Below are positions 33,901 through 64,000 of a DNA stretch of 64,000 bases, one piece after another (the stretch's first letter is position 1; each line of letters begins with the position of its first letter). The notes under the pieces were generated by a model that was not told where the DNA came from, searched no databases, and saw only the letters and a program-made list of their open reading frames with translations. Both the position numbers and the translations under genes were made by a program. Source of the DNA: Hybos culiciformis (lineage: Eukaryota > Arthropoda > Insecta > Diptera > Hybotidae); contig OZ023274.1 of the NCBI GenBank assembly GCA_964007475.1, positions 97,225,322 through 97,289,321 of the forward strand, in the 5' to 3' direction.

Positions 33901-36775
33901 TTTATTTGTGTAAATACTATGTCTATGTTGTTTTCAGTAAAGATAAAAGCTGAAAATAAAATTTTTGAGTTGTGTAATTACTAGATTTTTAAATGTCCAT
34001 TCTCAAACCTCCGATTCAAATTTATATTTGTTGTTATTTATTCTATATATTGATTTCAAGTACTTATTTTTCTGTATATTGTGAAAATTTTAAATATGTA
34101 TTTAATTGTAGCTCGGACCAAAAAAAATAAAAATGTTTTTATAGCACTTGTTATAAAATAAATTCTATAAATAAACAAAAAATGCCAAGTTTTTGTTTAT
34201 TTGAATTTTGACGGAAATCTAATTTAAAAAATAATTACTTGAAAACGTAAATTTTTTATTTATAATATATATGTAAATTGTTTGCAAATACACTATATTC
34301 TTTTTTTATTTACGTTATTCCAAAATTATATTTTTCGTTATTTTTCGTGAAGCAATGTAGTCTTTCTTTATAAATAAAACACTTAAATTACTAAACAAAT
34401 AAATTGTACATAAGTGTAAAAGTATTACAATTATACAACAAAATTCTGTCTTCGTTGATCATAAAAATAAAATATCAACTTTTAAATTATGAATTCAAAC
34501 ATTTGAAATGTGTAATTGTTTATTTATTAAAAAACTACTAAGAAAAAAGCAAATTATTGAATGTATAATACTTTCATTCAATCAAATATTGAATTTGTTG
34601 AATTTGTTTTTATATTTTCGCTACTTCATTATAACCTTCAGTCGGTTTTCTTTCGTCAGTTATCATTTAGAAACATTTAAAATGGGCTTAAATATTGCAA
34701 AAAAAATGGAAGAACTTAGAACTATCCAAATATTAATCTTGAATATTAAATTTTAAACCTTACTTTTGCCTAAATGTAAATGATATCGTATTATTATAAT
34801 ATTATATTTAAACAAAATGTTATAATAATATTTTAACTTATATATTCTCATTGTTTCAATTTTTAACATAATTGTATCCTAAATTGGGTATTTGCAATTT
34901 TTTAGCGACCCTTAATTAATTTATTAATTTTCTTATTATATGTATATAGTGTATTTTTGTTTAACATACATAAATATGAATAGGTTAAGTTTAATTATTT
35001 TTTAAAAATATAATTATATCCTGATTTTTAATACTATTTGCTATTGGAAAATCGTACCATAATAATTATTTCATCTTATAAACCTATGTGATAATTTTAT
35101 TGCTATGTTACAAAAAAAAAATATAGTACTAATAACCAAGCCTACTCATCTGGAATTGGATAATGGTCATAACCAAGCTAGATCAACAAATGGTAAAATT
35201 TTATAATGTAGAAACCATGTTCATTGTATTATTTGACTTTAAAGCTTTAAGAACTAAAAAGAAAATTATCCTAATACAACTTTTTTTTTATAAAACTATT
35301 TTTGTTATTATGATGTTGTTATTATATTTTCATTGTATTTTATTTTCAACATGATATATTTATGTTATTTTATTTACGCCAATTAATGTTTATGAATTTT
35401 CGGATGATAAGAAGAGATTCGTTATGATTTTTGTTATACATTTTTTTTTTAGTAATGTAATTTTTTTTTCCAATTTTTGGCATTGGGAGAAAATTCAATT
35501 TTCCAGGAATATCAAAAATAATTTAACATGGAAGAATATGTGTAATTTTAAATGTTTTGGAATAAAGGGTTTCATTTTTCAGAAAGGGAAGAACGAAAAA
35601 TAATGGGAAAAACATACTCAATATAATATCGAGTATCCAAATTAAAAAATTAATAACTTAAAAGCGAGGACGCCTTAAGTTTCATATAATATTATAATTT
35701 AAGCTTATTTGTGTACAATCAGGGAATAAAAGCCCTCTTAATCAAAATTTCTAAAGGTAGTCCCGTTTTAAATAAATATTGTTTCAATCAAAAATTTAAT
35801 TACTTGAAATGTGAACATCTGAATTTAATAATTCCTATTTTTATTGCCCATTTTATCGCATTTCTTATAATATCGAGACCGTCTCCAAGTAGTGCGTAAA
35901 AGTAAAATTTGTGTTTGTTTTTTTGTATTAATTTCATAAGCATATAATGAACTAAAAAAATTTATGTTTCGTTTTTGCTTATTATAAATACTTCTATAAA
36001 ATTTTTATTTTGGTTCCAGTTTGTAATATTTCTAATTTAACCTTTGTTACTAATTGTTTAAATATATATGTATATAAATTAATTTTGTGTATTTAATTTT
36101 TTTTATTTATGTTGAATTAATGAAATTTTAATTTATAACAAATCATATTTTTTTAATTTTTATATGCAACCAAAAATAAAAGAATATTTAATTTATTTAA
36201 ACAGCATCACCATTGCCATCACCGATGAGGTCACCTGCAAAGACTCCAGCGATTCCACAGAAACAACCATGCTGCCAAGCATTGTATGATTTCGATCCTG
36301 AAAATCCTGGAGAACTGGGATTCAAAGTAAGAAAAAAAAAAGTAAAGTGCGTTCGTAAAGGCCTTTAAAATGCAATAACATTTAACGAGTTCTTTTTATA
36401 ATGTAATTTCTGAAACCAAATTAAAGCTTATAATCAATTACAACTCCTGGGTATTTTGCACTCGTCACAATTTCAATTTCTTCATCATCATTTGTATAAA
36501 TATTATTTAAAATAATGTATTTTAGTGTGTATTTAATTTTAATCAACTGATTTTAATGCAATAAATTAAATTTTTTAAATCGATAATTTTATTCAATACA
36601 TTTCTAAACTATATTATTTTATTACTAATGATATTTTTTTTTTAATTTTTAGGAGAATGACACAATTCATTTGCTGAGTCGAGTTGATGAAAATTGGTAT
36701 GAAGGTACTGTTAATGGACGAACTGGTTATTTTCCTCAATCGTATGTAAACATTTTAGTTCCATTACCAAATTAA
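27974..36775 (+). CDS. EndoA: Endophilin A, BAR-SH3 endocytic protein
   Basis: Membrane-bending adaptor of synaptic vesicle endocytosis: the BAR dimer tubulates membrane and the SH3 domain binds dynamin and synaptojanin. The coding exons are 27974-28018, 28104-28172, 28363-28519, 28594-28653, 28717-28850, 29220-29286, 31388-31473, 31541-31644, 31738-32402, 36205-36326 and 36653-36775. All phases fit, giving 543 residues in the long form. The N-terminal amphipathic helix [15 protein letters not shown] is followed by [12 protein letters not shown], then [17 protein letters not shown] and [19 protein letters not shown] of the BAR. The linker ends [15 protein letters not shown], and the SH3 runs [16 protein letters not shown] to [16 protein letters not shown]. 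Exon 9 has an earlier donor after 31811 of the same phase. Its use gives a 346-residue form, closer to the 369 residues of the Drosophila protein. A possible 51-nt cassette lies at 29833-29883. Confidence 0.95.
29833..29883 (+). other. Candidate 51-nt cassette exon of endophilin A
   Basis: The segment lies between exons 6 and 7, preceded by ATGTTTAG and followed by GTATTTTT. It is open in the required phase and 51 nt long, so inclusion keeps the frame. It would insert about 17 residues, [16 protein letters not shown], directly after RRRQAKD in the BAR domain. The coding potential and phase match are seen; use as an exon is inferred. Confidence 0.5.
31812..32402 (+). other. Optional 591-nt linker extension of endophilin A
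   Basis: This is the distal part of exon 9, between two donors: G/GTACTG at 31811/31812 and G/GTGACA at 32402/32403. Both leave phase 1. It codes exactly 197 residues rich in Asn, Ser and Gly. It contains two copies of a YGS(Q/H)QNLS motif, then a [14 protein letters not shown] segment and DPW close to the end. Skipping it joins QIDS directly to [10 protein letters not shown], as in the short fly linker. Confidence 0.65.
32403..36204. other. Intron 9 of endophilin A
   Basis: This 3.8-kb AT-rich intron lies between the linker exon and the SH3 exon. I saw no alternative SH3-type exon, tRNA or transposon end with a target duplication. Open frames here are low-complexity. Confidence 0.5.
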
Positions 36776-39700
36776 GTCTAAAAATGCAAAAAAAAAAAAA
36801 AGAAAAACATTGTAAAAGATCTTACAATATTATCTTTTTTACTAAACATGTAAGAAGTAAAAAAAAAATGTAAGACAGTTAAGAGTTATAAATTAAATAT
36901 GCGGAAAATTATAATTAAAATTTAATAAAAAATTATTGTTATGAATAGCATCTTTATAATTTTATAATTGACCAAGTTTGCAAAAAATCACTTTACCATA
37001 GATTTTCGGATGTACAGTGATTTTGACAATTCATAAGTACGCTAAAATTTTAAATTTCTTTTTTAAGGCAGTGAGATATTTTTAATTTTATTTGAATTTG
37101 ATATATAATTCTTTAAATTCGATATATCAGTTCATCTTTGAGCTTTTAATTATAAATCTGGAAATTGACATACTTAGTAGTTATAAAAAAATAATTTTCA
37201 GTACTACTATTTTATTTAAAGTCACTAAAATTTAAGTATGAAATAAAAGTGTTATTACAAATTTCAAAATAAAATTTGTTCATTGTAATTAGTAATAACA
37301 TAATATATAAAATTAATATTTTATTTAATTAATATCAACGTTGATAATTATTTAATAATTTTATGCAATGCTGATTTCCAGATTTACAAAAATAAATAAA
37401 AATACCTAAAGGATAAGGTAAAAAATTCATAATTTTCATTATTAGAATAACTGGAATAAATATTATATCAAAAAGTTGAAATTTTTTGGTTTAAAAAAGC
37501 CAATAAAATAAAAAATTTAATAACTTTTTTCCTAATCTTTTTTATTTTATCCTTGCTAGAAAATAAAATTCATTTGGTCTATATCACACGTTAATAATTT
37601 CTGTAAGCTTTCATAGAGTAGTTATTATGGAAAAATGTCTAAAACTAAAGCAAAAACTCTGTATAAGTTCATAGTACGGAGACTTTTATCACTATCGGTA
37701 TTTTTTTTATTTTTATTTTTTCAAAAGATGACATAGATTTAGTAAAGTTTTATTTTAGTGAATGCTCTAATTCCATTCTCTAAATGTTGATTAATGATTA
37801 TTATTATTGTGAATTCAAAGCATTTCAAAGCGTATAATATGATAGGTATAAACATAAGTTTTATTTAAAATTAAGTTGCCATTTTTTTATTTGTTCAATT
37901 TTTTTTTTATTATTTTACAAATTTTTAAAACAATTGCAATTATTAAACAACTTGTAAATTTAACTTTAAAAAAAAATATTATTATGTATCATGTCTTATA
38001 TTTACTCAGTTATTAACTTTTGCAACTCAGTTGCTTTTAATTAAATTATAAAACTAAGGTCTGAAGAGAATTCAGGAAGTATTGTAAACTTTTTTAGGAT
38101 TTAATAAAATGTTTACTAAATTTTTCTTCATCAAGTCAAATACATGAAAATGTTCTAATTTGCATGAACGATTTAACATGTCCAGAAGAACGAAACTAGG
38201 TTTCTTATTTTCAAAAAGTGAACAATTTGTTGTACCGAAACAAATAGTAGCCATTTATTAATATAATATAATACATATATAAAAAAAAAATTTATTTTAT
38301 TTTTTTTAAATAATTTTTAAAAAGACAAAATTTGAGAGATTTAAGCTAAATTTTATTTTATATTTTTAAATTTTTTTTTTTATATTTTTAATTTTTACTC
38401 TAATTATATTACGTAGGCATATTTTAAATTTAATTAAGTTCTAAACAATATTATTTCTTTTATAAGTTTTGTTATTTGTATAATTATTGGGAAAATAATT
38501 TTTGTATTAAAATAATTTTAAATTAGTTTATTTATTATATACCAATGAATTAAAAAAATATCAAAATTATTTTAGATTTTTCTAATTAAATGTTATAAAC
38601 ATACCTATACTATATCCTATACATAATATTATTAAATAAGATATGAATTTATGTTGAACAGTGAATTTGTTTTCTTTTTTATTAAAAAATTGAAATAAAT
38701 AAATATATACAAGAGAACTTTCCCTTTTGTTCACAATAAACGTATAATTAATTTTTTACCTTTTTTTTTTTGTTTTCAATAACAACTGTATTTTTAATTT
38801 TTATTAAATCATCCCTGAACTTCAAAACGAAAGAAAAAATAATTTATCGAGTCGGTAAATTCATTTGATTTCCTGTAGTTCGAAATTACGGAAGTTATAA
38901 TAAACTGATTTCGAACCGGCGTAAATTAAATAAAACACATTAAAAGTATTTAGGTATATTTTTATAACTTCTTAATGTCAACAGGGTGTGCAAATTTAGA
39001 AACAAAAAATTCGTATTGGTCAATGATATTAAATATTCTTCATATTCCCAGTTTCTGTGTTAAGTTAAACTCATTTAATTCAAACTCATTTATTGCAAAC
39101 TGATTTTTTAAACTTGCTTTAAGCTATCTTTTATTAAAAAGTACTTTTTTGTATAATTTAGGAAAAGCATATTTATCATTTCAATTTTTAATATGTGAAA
39201 TTTGTCTTCTAAAAAGTAAATAACAATAAAATATAAATCAAAATTAATCTGGGTATCTAAGTCTCCGAATTTTAATTGAAATCAGTAAATGTAGTTATGT
39301 ATTAATTTTATTTTATTTTTTTGGATTTTGATCTCATTGCCAAGTAAATATGTTAACAGAGTTTTTAAATAGCATTATATTTACATATATTATAAAAATT
39401 AAAAAGTATATTATCTATTCTAGTATAATATAATTTATATAAGCTCCATAAGCCCCAATGAAAAATTGTATGTTTCAGTTGATATTATTCGCATCAATAA
39501 AGGAAAATATGATAAATTAAATTCAAATATTTTACATAAAAAATAAAATTTAAAAAAAAAGAGCCTTAAAAGATGATTAAGTTTATTTATCGGTATTCAC
39601 TGTGGATTTTGATTTGGATCGTCAAATAAATCAAAATACAATATTTTTTACCGTCATGTTATAAAATTGAATTCTTAAATTAAAAAATGTTCAAAACAAA

Positions 39701-42700
39701 AATGTTTATCAATGAATGCCGATGAATTAATTGAATGTACTAACGCTTTCACTACGTTTAGTAAATCGTCAATTCTAGTTTTAAAATTTTACATTAAATT
39801 TTGAATTATTCTGGTTTCAATTTCTATTTTTTGTGTGTGTTGAAACAATTCATTGAATAATTAAAAATTTTTTTTTTGTAGAGTTTGTTTATCATTTTAA
39901 TGTTCTTAATTAAATTCCTGGCTTAGAGCGAAATCTGTACTAGATAATTAAACAAAAAAAAAACTCAATAAAACTTAAAAATGTTATGGTAAAACATATA
40001 AAGGACAATACATAGTGTTAATTAAATATTACAATAAAAAAAAAATTATATGTTTTAATGAATTAAGCAAAAAAAAAAAAAAAACATAAAAACTGAATGT
40101 CAAAAAAAAATTAAATTCATGATTCTATTCTATAAAATATTGTTCTTTTTATTCAATGTAAATGCTAAAAATATAATCAAATTAGTGACTTATATTTTCA
40201 TTTCAATTTAAAGTGGTGATAAATTTACGTTCGCATTATTTAGAAATTATTGTGACTAATATTTTATTTAAATTCGAAATATTGCATTGTTAGTTTCTCT
40301 AATCACTTCTGTCGATGATATAATATTTCAATTTTCGTCAAAGTAATGTTGTATTTACTAACTTAATTTGCAAGACATGAATTGAAAAAAGTTCAAGTTC
40401 ATTTTTCTATCATCGACATTTATTAATAGTAGAAAAAAAAGAAATGAAATTACTCTTTAGACAACCCAATATTTTAATATGTTAGTTTTTTTTCCACAAC
40501 ACCTTAATTGTGAAACACAAGAAGAGCGTAAATTTGTTTACCCTTTTTAATTAATAAAATAATAATTTTCATTATTGTAATCAAATCACTGATTAGAGAA
40601 CAACAAATTTTGGAAGAATATATTAAAAAAGCATGTGAAGATAAAATAAAGCAATACGGAAAATTGTTTTAAACATTATTAGCATTATTTTGAAACAGTG
40701 GTCTAATTGTCAAATGTTCGATGCATATTTTTATCTGTTTTTGGTTAAAAAACAAGGTAAAACTGCAGCTTCAACAATTCCACATCAACTAATAACCTAT
40801 TTGTTTAAGGTCAAGCTTTGAAGCTGTATTACTTATTTGTTAAGAAGGCCAAGGTCTAAAATTTGACCGAGAGATTAAAAAAAAAATGTTAATATTCCCA
40901 AAATAATGTATCTTTATAAAATAATTTTATTCTAGAAATGTTTGCTTTATTTTCTTCATTATGATCCGTATTATTTTCATTTAGTGGTGAAGGTGTTCTC
41001 TTCTCTGTTTATTTTTTTTTTAAATAGTGATAGTTATAAAGTTTTAGGTTTATAATAAAAACTTAGAAAAATACTCTTTCTAATACTTACTTAAATTACT
41101 AGCCTTTTTTTGTTTTTTTTTTTCAGATTATGTGATTAAGTTTAAAAATAATTTTAAAATACAAAAAATAAACGTCACTAATAAAATAAAGAAAAAATTA
41201 TAAATTTAATTAAATTTTAATTTTAAATTTATCTTAAAAAAAAAAAACAAAAATATTAATTCGTCATATTTATTAATTTTTTTAATGTTTACAAATTTAT
41301 CCCTAAATTTTACTATATAATTACGTATCACAAAACCAATTCAAGAAAGTTTAAATTTTGAATGACTGTTAAAAAAATACAAAAATAAAAAATCAAAAAA
41401 AAAAAAATTAATAAAAAGCGTAATTCAACACTAACTAAATTCTAATTGTAATTTGTATAACTAAATGTAATTTAAAAAAAAAATATTTATATATATTAAA
41501 TTATATTTTCAATGTTGTTCATTTCTCTCTTTTTCTCTGTAAACTAATATTTTATTATTAAAATTTAATATTTATTAAATGAAACATTCAAAACTACTTA
41601 AAACATATATATTATTGAAGCACCTCCTCACATTAATCTCTTTTTAAAATGTGATTTTCAATTGGTGCCTACTAAAAATTTATCTTCTTTATGAACTTTT
41701 CTTTTTTTCTCCCTAAACTCTTAAACTTAATGTATACTTCATGTGTTATTTTTCAAATATATAAATTATTTTTTTTTTGAACAATATTATCCTTAAGTTT
41801 TGTGTGTTATAAAATGCTTAAATTTTAAAATATTTAACCAATATTAAGATCCGAACTAAGAACTTTGGACAATTTAATTAAAATTAAAATTAAAATAACT
41901 TTATAAATTATGCTAAGAAATTATCGAGTTGCAAAACAAAAAAAAATAAATAAACCTATACATTAAATATTCTTCAAAAAAATATTTACATTATTATATA
42001 ATTTCGTTTATTATAAAATATCATATTCGTAAAAATATCGTAATAAGTAGTAAAGTGTTGCCGTCTGGTTAAAACCGTTAACATTTTTTCACAATTACAA
42101 GAGTAGGTAATTTATTAACTTACTGTCGCACTTTCTATTCGTGCAAATTTTTTTGTTAATATTTAATTTTTTTTTTTTTTTTTTTAGAAATCAATAAACT
42201 ACTTACTGCGCAAAACTTGAAGTTTAAAATTAAAATAAATGAAATTTAATTATTATCATTAGTTTAGTTATAATGAATATTAATAAAAATGACAGAAACC
42301 CTAACTAAAATATTTTTTTTTTCTTCTTCTCAAAATGCTAAAAAAAAAAACATTTCCTTCTTGGTTACAATATTTTTTGTCAAAGAACTTATTTTTTCTT
42401 TACAAAATTACACATAAAAATATATCAATAAAATGTTTAATGAAAAAAAAAAACAATTTATTATTACATAAGTATAAAGTTAATTCAATATTATGACAAA
42501 AAAAATAAATCACGGCAAGAATTTAAATTAAAAAAAAATATAAAATAGCCTATAAATGAATTTCATGTCTCATATCTCAGAAATTGAACATATTTAAAAA
42601 TGATAATAAAAAATAAAATACTACCTAAATATATATAATTAAAAAAAAAAAAAAATTAACCAAAGAAATTATAATTGTGTCATTAAAAGATATTTTGTGT

Positions 42701-44432
42701 CTTAACTTGTAATTATTAATTATTATTATTAAAAAAACAAAACTCAATTTTAATTTATTGGATGAAAACAAAAATATATTATACAATTTATTGAAAATAA
42801 ATTATTTGACGATAATTAAAAAAACAAAACGAGTTAGTAATCTATTTTTCATTTTAACTAATTTCTTTTAGCATCATTTGTTGAAGTCATCATGCCGATA
42901 CAGACAGTGAAAGATATTATCAAAGAATCTGTATCTGTTCAAATCGAATTATTATTGTGTATCTTGTATACATGCATCTTACAGTATACTACAGTCTTAC
43001 TAATCAAACTATAAAACAAAATTAACTTTAATTTCATAGAAAGCGTAGAAAGCTAAGATAAACAAAAATGATGGAGAAATAAAATACGTCTATCATGGGT
43101 ATTGAATTAAGGATTTTATTTTGCATAACTCAATTATGACAATTTTCTAAACTTTATTCAGATTTGTTTTGTTGATCATAGCCTAAATAGATTTTATAGC
43201 TGAAAAATAAAATATTGAAGTTTTTTAAATAAAAACAAATTTTATTATTTTCTTATTTTATTTGTATTTTTTTTTTTTCTAAATTTTATTTATTTTCGAT
43301 AATTATTTTTTACCTCTTTACATAAAAGCGATTTTTTTTCACATACTTTTTTTTATAATTTTTTTACCTTTTTCGAAAATATTTATTCAATGTTTTATTT
43401 TATATATTTTGTATAATAGTTTTTTTTTTTTAAATGTAATATAATTTACATTTTATTTATAGGTTTTAAATTTATTTATATAATAACAATATCTTAAGAT
43501 TCTAATTAATTACATTAAAATGATAAAAAAAACATTTATAATCAAAAAAAAAATTAATACTAAAATTCGAATTTTTTAAACAAATTTTACAAATTTTTCT
43601 TACTTATTTTGATTAATTTTTTTTTATTATAATTTTTAACTAAAATATTTTATTTTACTGAATTTTTGTTTCCAATAAAAATATAATGTTGTTTAACAAT
43701 TTGGATAGGTAACGAATTAAAATTATCTTTTTATATTTTATTGAGATAAAAAATTACAATTTAAATATTTTATTAAAATAATTTTAGAAAATTAAAAGGA
43801 TTTAAGTTTTTATATCAAAAATTTTTGTAGCTTTATATTAGTTGAAAATTAATGAAGGATATCATGATGGCACTAATTTATACAAATGAAGTGGATATAA
43901 AAATTAATTAATTCTAATTTCTAATTCCAAAAAAAACCAAAAAAACATTGGTATATAAAGGGATTACCTAAATACTTACAAGTTAAAATGTTCTTAAATT
44001 TTTTTTGTTGATATTATTTAGATTTAACTATTTCATATTTCTGAATAAGAAAATAAAATAATCAAATTTAAAAATAAAATTATTATTTACTGAACTCAAT
44101 AATTAATCATAATAAATTTTCACTTCATAATTCAATTAAGGCTAATAATTTCAATTTTATACTATTTTATTTTCATTTTCTTTTTATTAAGTAAGTAGCT
44201 TTTCATTCATTTAATAATACTTTTATGGGTTAAATTAGTACACAAGGATGCCAATTGGCTTTGTTTAAATAAACGTTGTATGTAGATACGTTTGTTGCGT
44301 AAGAAATTTTCATCCACCATTAAGCAATTTTGAATATTGTTTTAGTGCCAATAAAAAAAAGATATAATTTTATACTGTAGAATTACGTACAAATAACTTA
44401 GAATGTTATTTATAAATTCCTGATTTTTTAAA
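36776..44432. other. Convergent 3' regions of endophilin A and groucho
   Basis: The two genes face each other here, so long AT-rich 3' UTRs are expected at both edges. No coding exon, RNA gene or bounded transposon could be supported. A frame at 38072-38254 on the minus strand has no family resemblance. Confidence 0.5.
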
Positions 44433-61399
<16,967 letters not shown>

Positions 61400-64000
61400 T
61401 TTAAATTAGAAATATAAAATTTTTTAATTATTTTATTATTATTATTATAGTTTTTTATTTTAAAATATTTTAAGATTTTTTATTTATTTATTTTTTTTAT
61501 CTTTTATTAAAATGTTCTTTAATTAAAATTAACAAATAAAAAAAATGTATTCTTTCTTTTTCATTCAAATTTTATATATAAGTATTTACTATTAGTTTAA
61601 GTAAGTGAAAAATAAAAAAAAATGAACTATATATTTTTTTTATTTAATATTTTTCAATATATTACATTTCAATAAAAATAATGTTAATTTGTAGTAATTA
61701 TTAATGAAATTATTTAATATTTTAAAATATGACATTTTATTTCAAATTGCGTAATTGGTTGCTAATCAATTGAAATAGATCTGAAAATAAAAAAAAATAT
61801 ATATAAGTATATAGATAAAATATTTAGTATAAAAAATTTATTAATCACCAAAATAATTCAAATTCTTGATTGATTTTTCAAAATGATTTAATTTTTTTTT
61901 AAGAACTGATTAATTGAAGTATGTGGTTCTGCGATACTTGAGGCGCGTTATGTTTGAAATTAAGATAACACAGTAAAAATAAAAAAAATTTTGCCCAGTT
62001 TTTTCGCCGGAACAGTTTGTTGTTATCGAATATTTTAAAGTCGTAAATGATAAGTTTTCAATAGAAAGTACGTAATTAATACCCTGTTGTAGATATATTG
62101 CTGACCGATTGCAAAACTAGCATATCTTGAAAAAATGTATAATTAAGTTTGTGATTTTTCAAACGAAATCTGTATTGCTGCTTTTTTATTTGCACCTATA
62201 ACTAAAACATATTTTTATCGCAAAATATAAAAAATACCTATGAGGTTTAAATCTAATTATACTTTATTATTATTATTTTTTTTTTGTGGTAACATAAAGA
62301 TATCCCTTTATTGCGCCAAATTTAATTATATATTATTATTGCTAAGATATCCCAGTCCATATGTACTGGAGAATAGCGATATTCAATTTAAGGAAAACAT
62401 ATACTTGTAAGAGTGAGACTATATCCAGTATTCAGGCACACAGTAACAAGTTGCAGTTTAATATTTTTTGTATACTTATACAAATAATTATTAATAAAAA
62501 TATTTTCAAAATTCAAAATATTATAATTTTTGCATTATACCTACGGTATTTAAAATTGGTAAAATAGGTATATAAATTGTGTTATTATTATTTTATCTTA
62601 ATAATTTATAAATACTAAAATATTTATTTATTTTATTATTATTTTATTTTTTTATTTTAATTTCTCGATAAATATCAACAATATTTTTAAATATAATATA
62701 TATATAAATGTATATATATATATAATTTTATTTTATAGCAAAATATTTAAACAATTCATGTTGTTTTAAAAACATACATATATATCCAACAATATGTATT
62801 ATAATATTATGTTAAATATATAGTATATATAGTATGGTACGATATGATTGTTTATACATAAAAAAAAAAAAAAAATAAATATATAATACAGTTGGTAAAC
62901 AATATTCTCTTTTCCAGTATAAAAGTTGGATAAATATGCTAAAAAAAAAAAAGTATTATTATTATTATTATTTTTTTAATAATAATAATAACAAAACATT
63001 TCACAAAAATATATAAAAATGGAAAAATATTGTACAAATAAAATATACTACATATATATTTAATTTATACGTACAGGTCTGCATACAAAAAATATATGTA
63101 TGCATTTGTATATTTTTTGAGGGTAAACAAAACAGACACAAAGTACACAATAAAAAAAAATAAAAATTTTTTTTTTCCTTTTTTATTTGAATAAACAAAA
63201 CGAACGAAAAAAGAATCATTTATTTAATAATGTTATCTAGGGTTGAATTCTTATCTGTGCGATACATATACTTTTGTATATTAATGTTCACATCCAACAA
63301 CTGTGGAAAATATTTTATAATCTCTGCTAATAATTTTGAATTTTTTTTTTTTTTTTTCGTCTGCATTTTTAACAGTGCAGCATCAAAAATTTTGATATAT
63401 TTTGGAATTTTGTAAAATTATTATTTTGAAGTAGAGTTGTTGTAGTACTTCTTGTGTGTACACTTTATTATGTGGAGTCCTTAAGTACGGTCAATTTAGT
63501 GTGTGCAGGGTATATTAAATTTCCTTAAATTTTTTTTATTAAATTAAAAAAATTAAGAGTTTTGTTAAAGATTGTATTTTGAAGTTGTTAAAACTTTGAA
63601 ATGAGAATAATATAATTTGGAAGTTCAATGCGAGTATGATGTATTTTTGTTGTTCTTCTATTCGGATAAAATATTTATCTCACATGTTGTGAGATATATT
63701 TGTCACTTGATTTAAACTGTTAAATGGTCAGAAAAGTAAGAAAAATGTTTAATCAAATATTTAAAGGATTTGGTTTTTAATTTTTCACAACCACTTAAAA
63801 GCTTCCGGATTATATGATTAAATATGAAGCCATTCACAATAAGTAAATCGAAATTTATTTGTGTAGTACAATAGTACTCACATACAAAATTCAACGATTT
63901 ACGCTATAATTAGGTTTTTTTTTAACTATAATTTTAATTAGATAGGTCTTATAATAATTTGAATAAAAATGAGTTGAATATTATATTTTGAATACTTTAT
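61400..64000. other. Upstream region of groucho
   Basis: This should contain the 5' UTR and promoter of groucho on the minus strand, but neither a TATA box nor an initiator is convincing. Simple repeats are frequent: ATATATA tracts near 62690-62830 and a TTATTATTA/AATAATAAT inverted pair near 62958-62995. I found no coding exon. Confidence 0.45.

Noticed and set aside
38072..38254. Minus-strand frame of 60 codons between endophilin and groucho
   Set aside because: It has a start codon but no homology, signal or splice partner, in a region expected to be 3' UTR.
62958..62995. TTATTATTA / AATAATAAT inverted pair that could form a hairpin
   Set aside because: It is a simple trinucleotide repeat and its complement, common in DNA this AT-rich, with no flanking duplication.

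Overview
The window is a very AT-rich nuclear segment from an insect, most probably a fly (Diptera). It has spliced genes with GT-AG introns and poly-A/T tracts, a groucho gene and an endophilin A gene that closely resemble the Drosophila proteins as I remember them, and two attacin antimicrobial genes, one of them leaderless like Drosophila Attacin-D. The species cannot be fixed from the sequence. Exons were joined by hand, using splice consensus, reading phase and remembered family sequence; no search was run.

Left part (1-14.4 kb). ARL6/BBS3 lies on + at 3161-4549. A composite hAT transposon with nested elements follows (5219-7494). Then comes an immune cluster: a leaderless attacin on - (7632-8381) with a TATA box and a kappaB-like site, a small secreted Arg/Pro-containing peptide gene on - (9030-9359), and a secreted attacin on + (13684-14384). 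Between them sits a foldback-type transposon (10938-11787). It has an exact 9-bp target duplication, arms made of repeated short palindromes, and a core of two GC-rich giant hairpins that look foreign in this AT-rich DNA.

Middle part (14.4-44 kb). A MITE lies at 16399-16628. SMIM20/MITRAC7, a cytochrome-oxidase assembly factor, is on - at 18380-19385. An unnamed two-finger C2H2 protein is on - at 20245-22281. A hAT MITE at 24312-24844 has been broken by a copy of 106 bp from an intron of the zinc-finger gene. Endophilin A is on + at 27974-36775 and has two candidate isoform-generating segments: a 51-nt cassette exon, and a 591-nt Asn/Ser-rich extension controlled by two phase-matched donors.

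Right part (44-64 kb). groucho is on - at 44433-61399, with nine coding exons. Its 10.4-kb third intron holds a tandem array of four serpin genes on the opposite strand. They alternate dead, intact, dead, intact, and share flanks. A 5'-truncated non-LTR retrotransposon tail and a long inverted repeat lie between units. The two intact serpins encode inhibitory-type proteins with no visible signal peptide and a putative Arg-Cys scissile bond.

The rest is AT-rich intergenic or intronic DNA in which I could not support genes.
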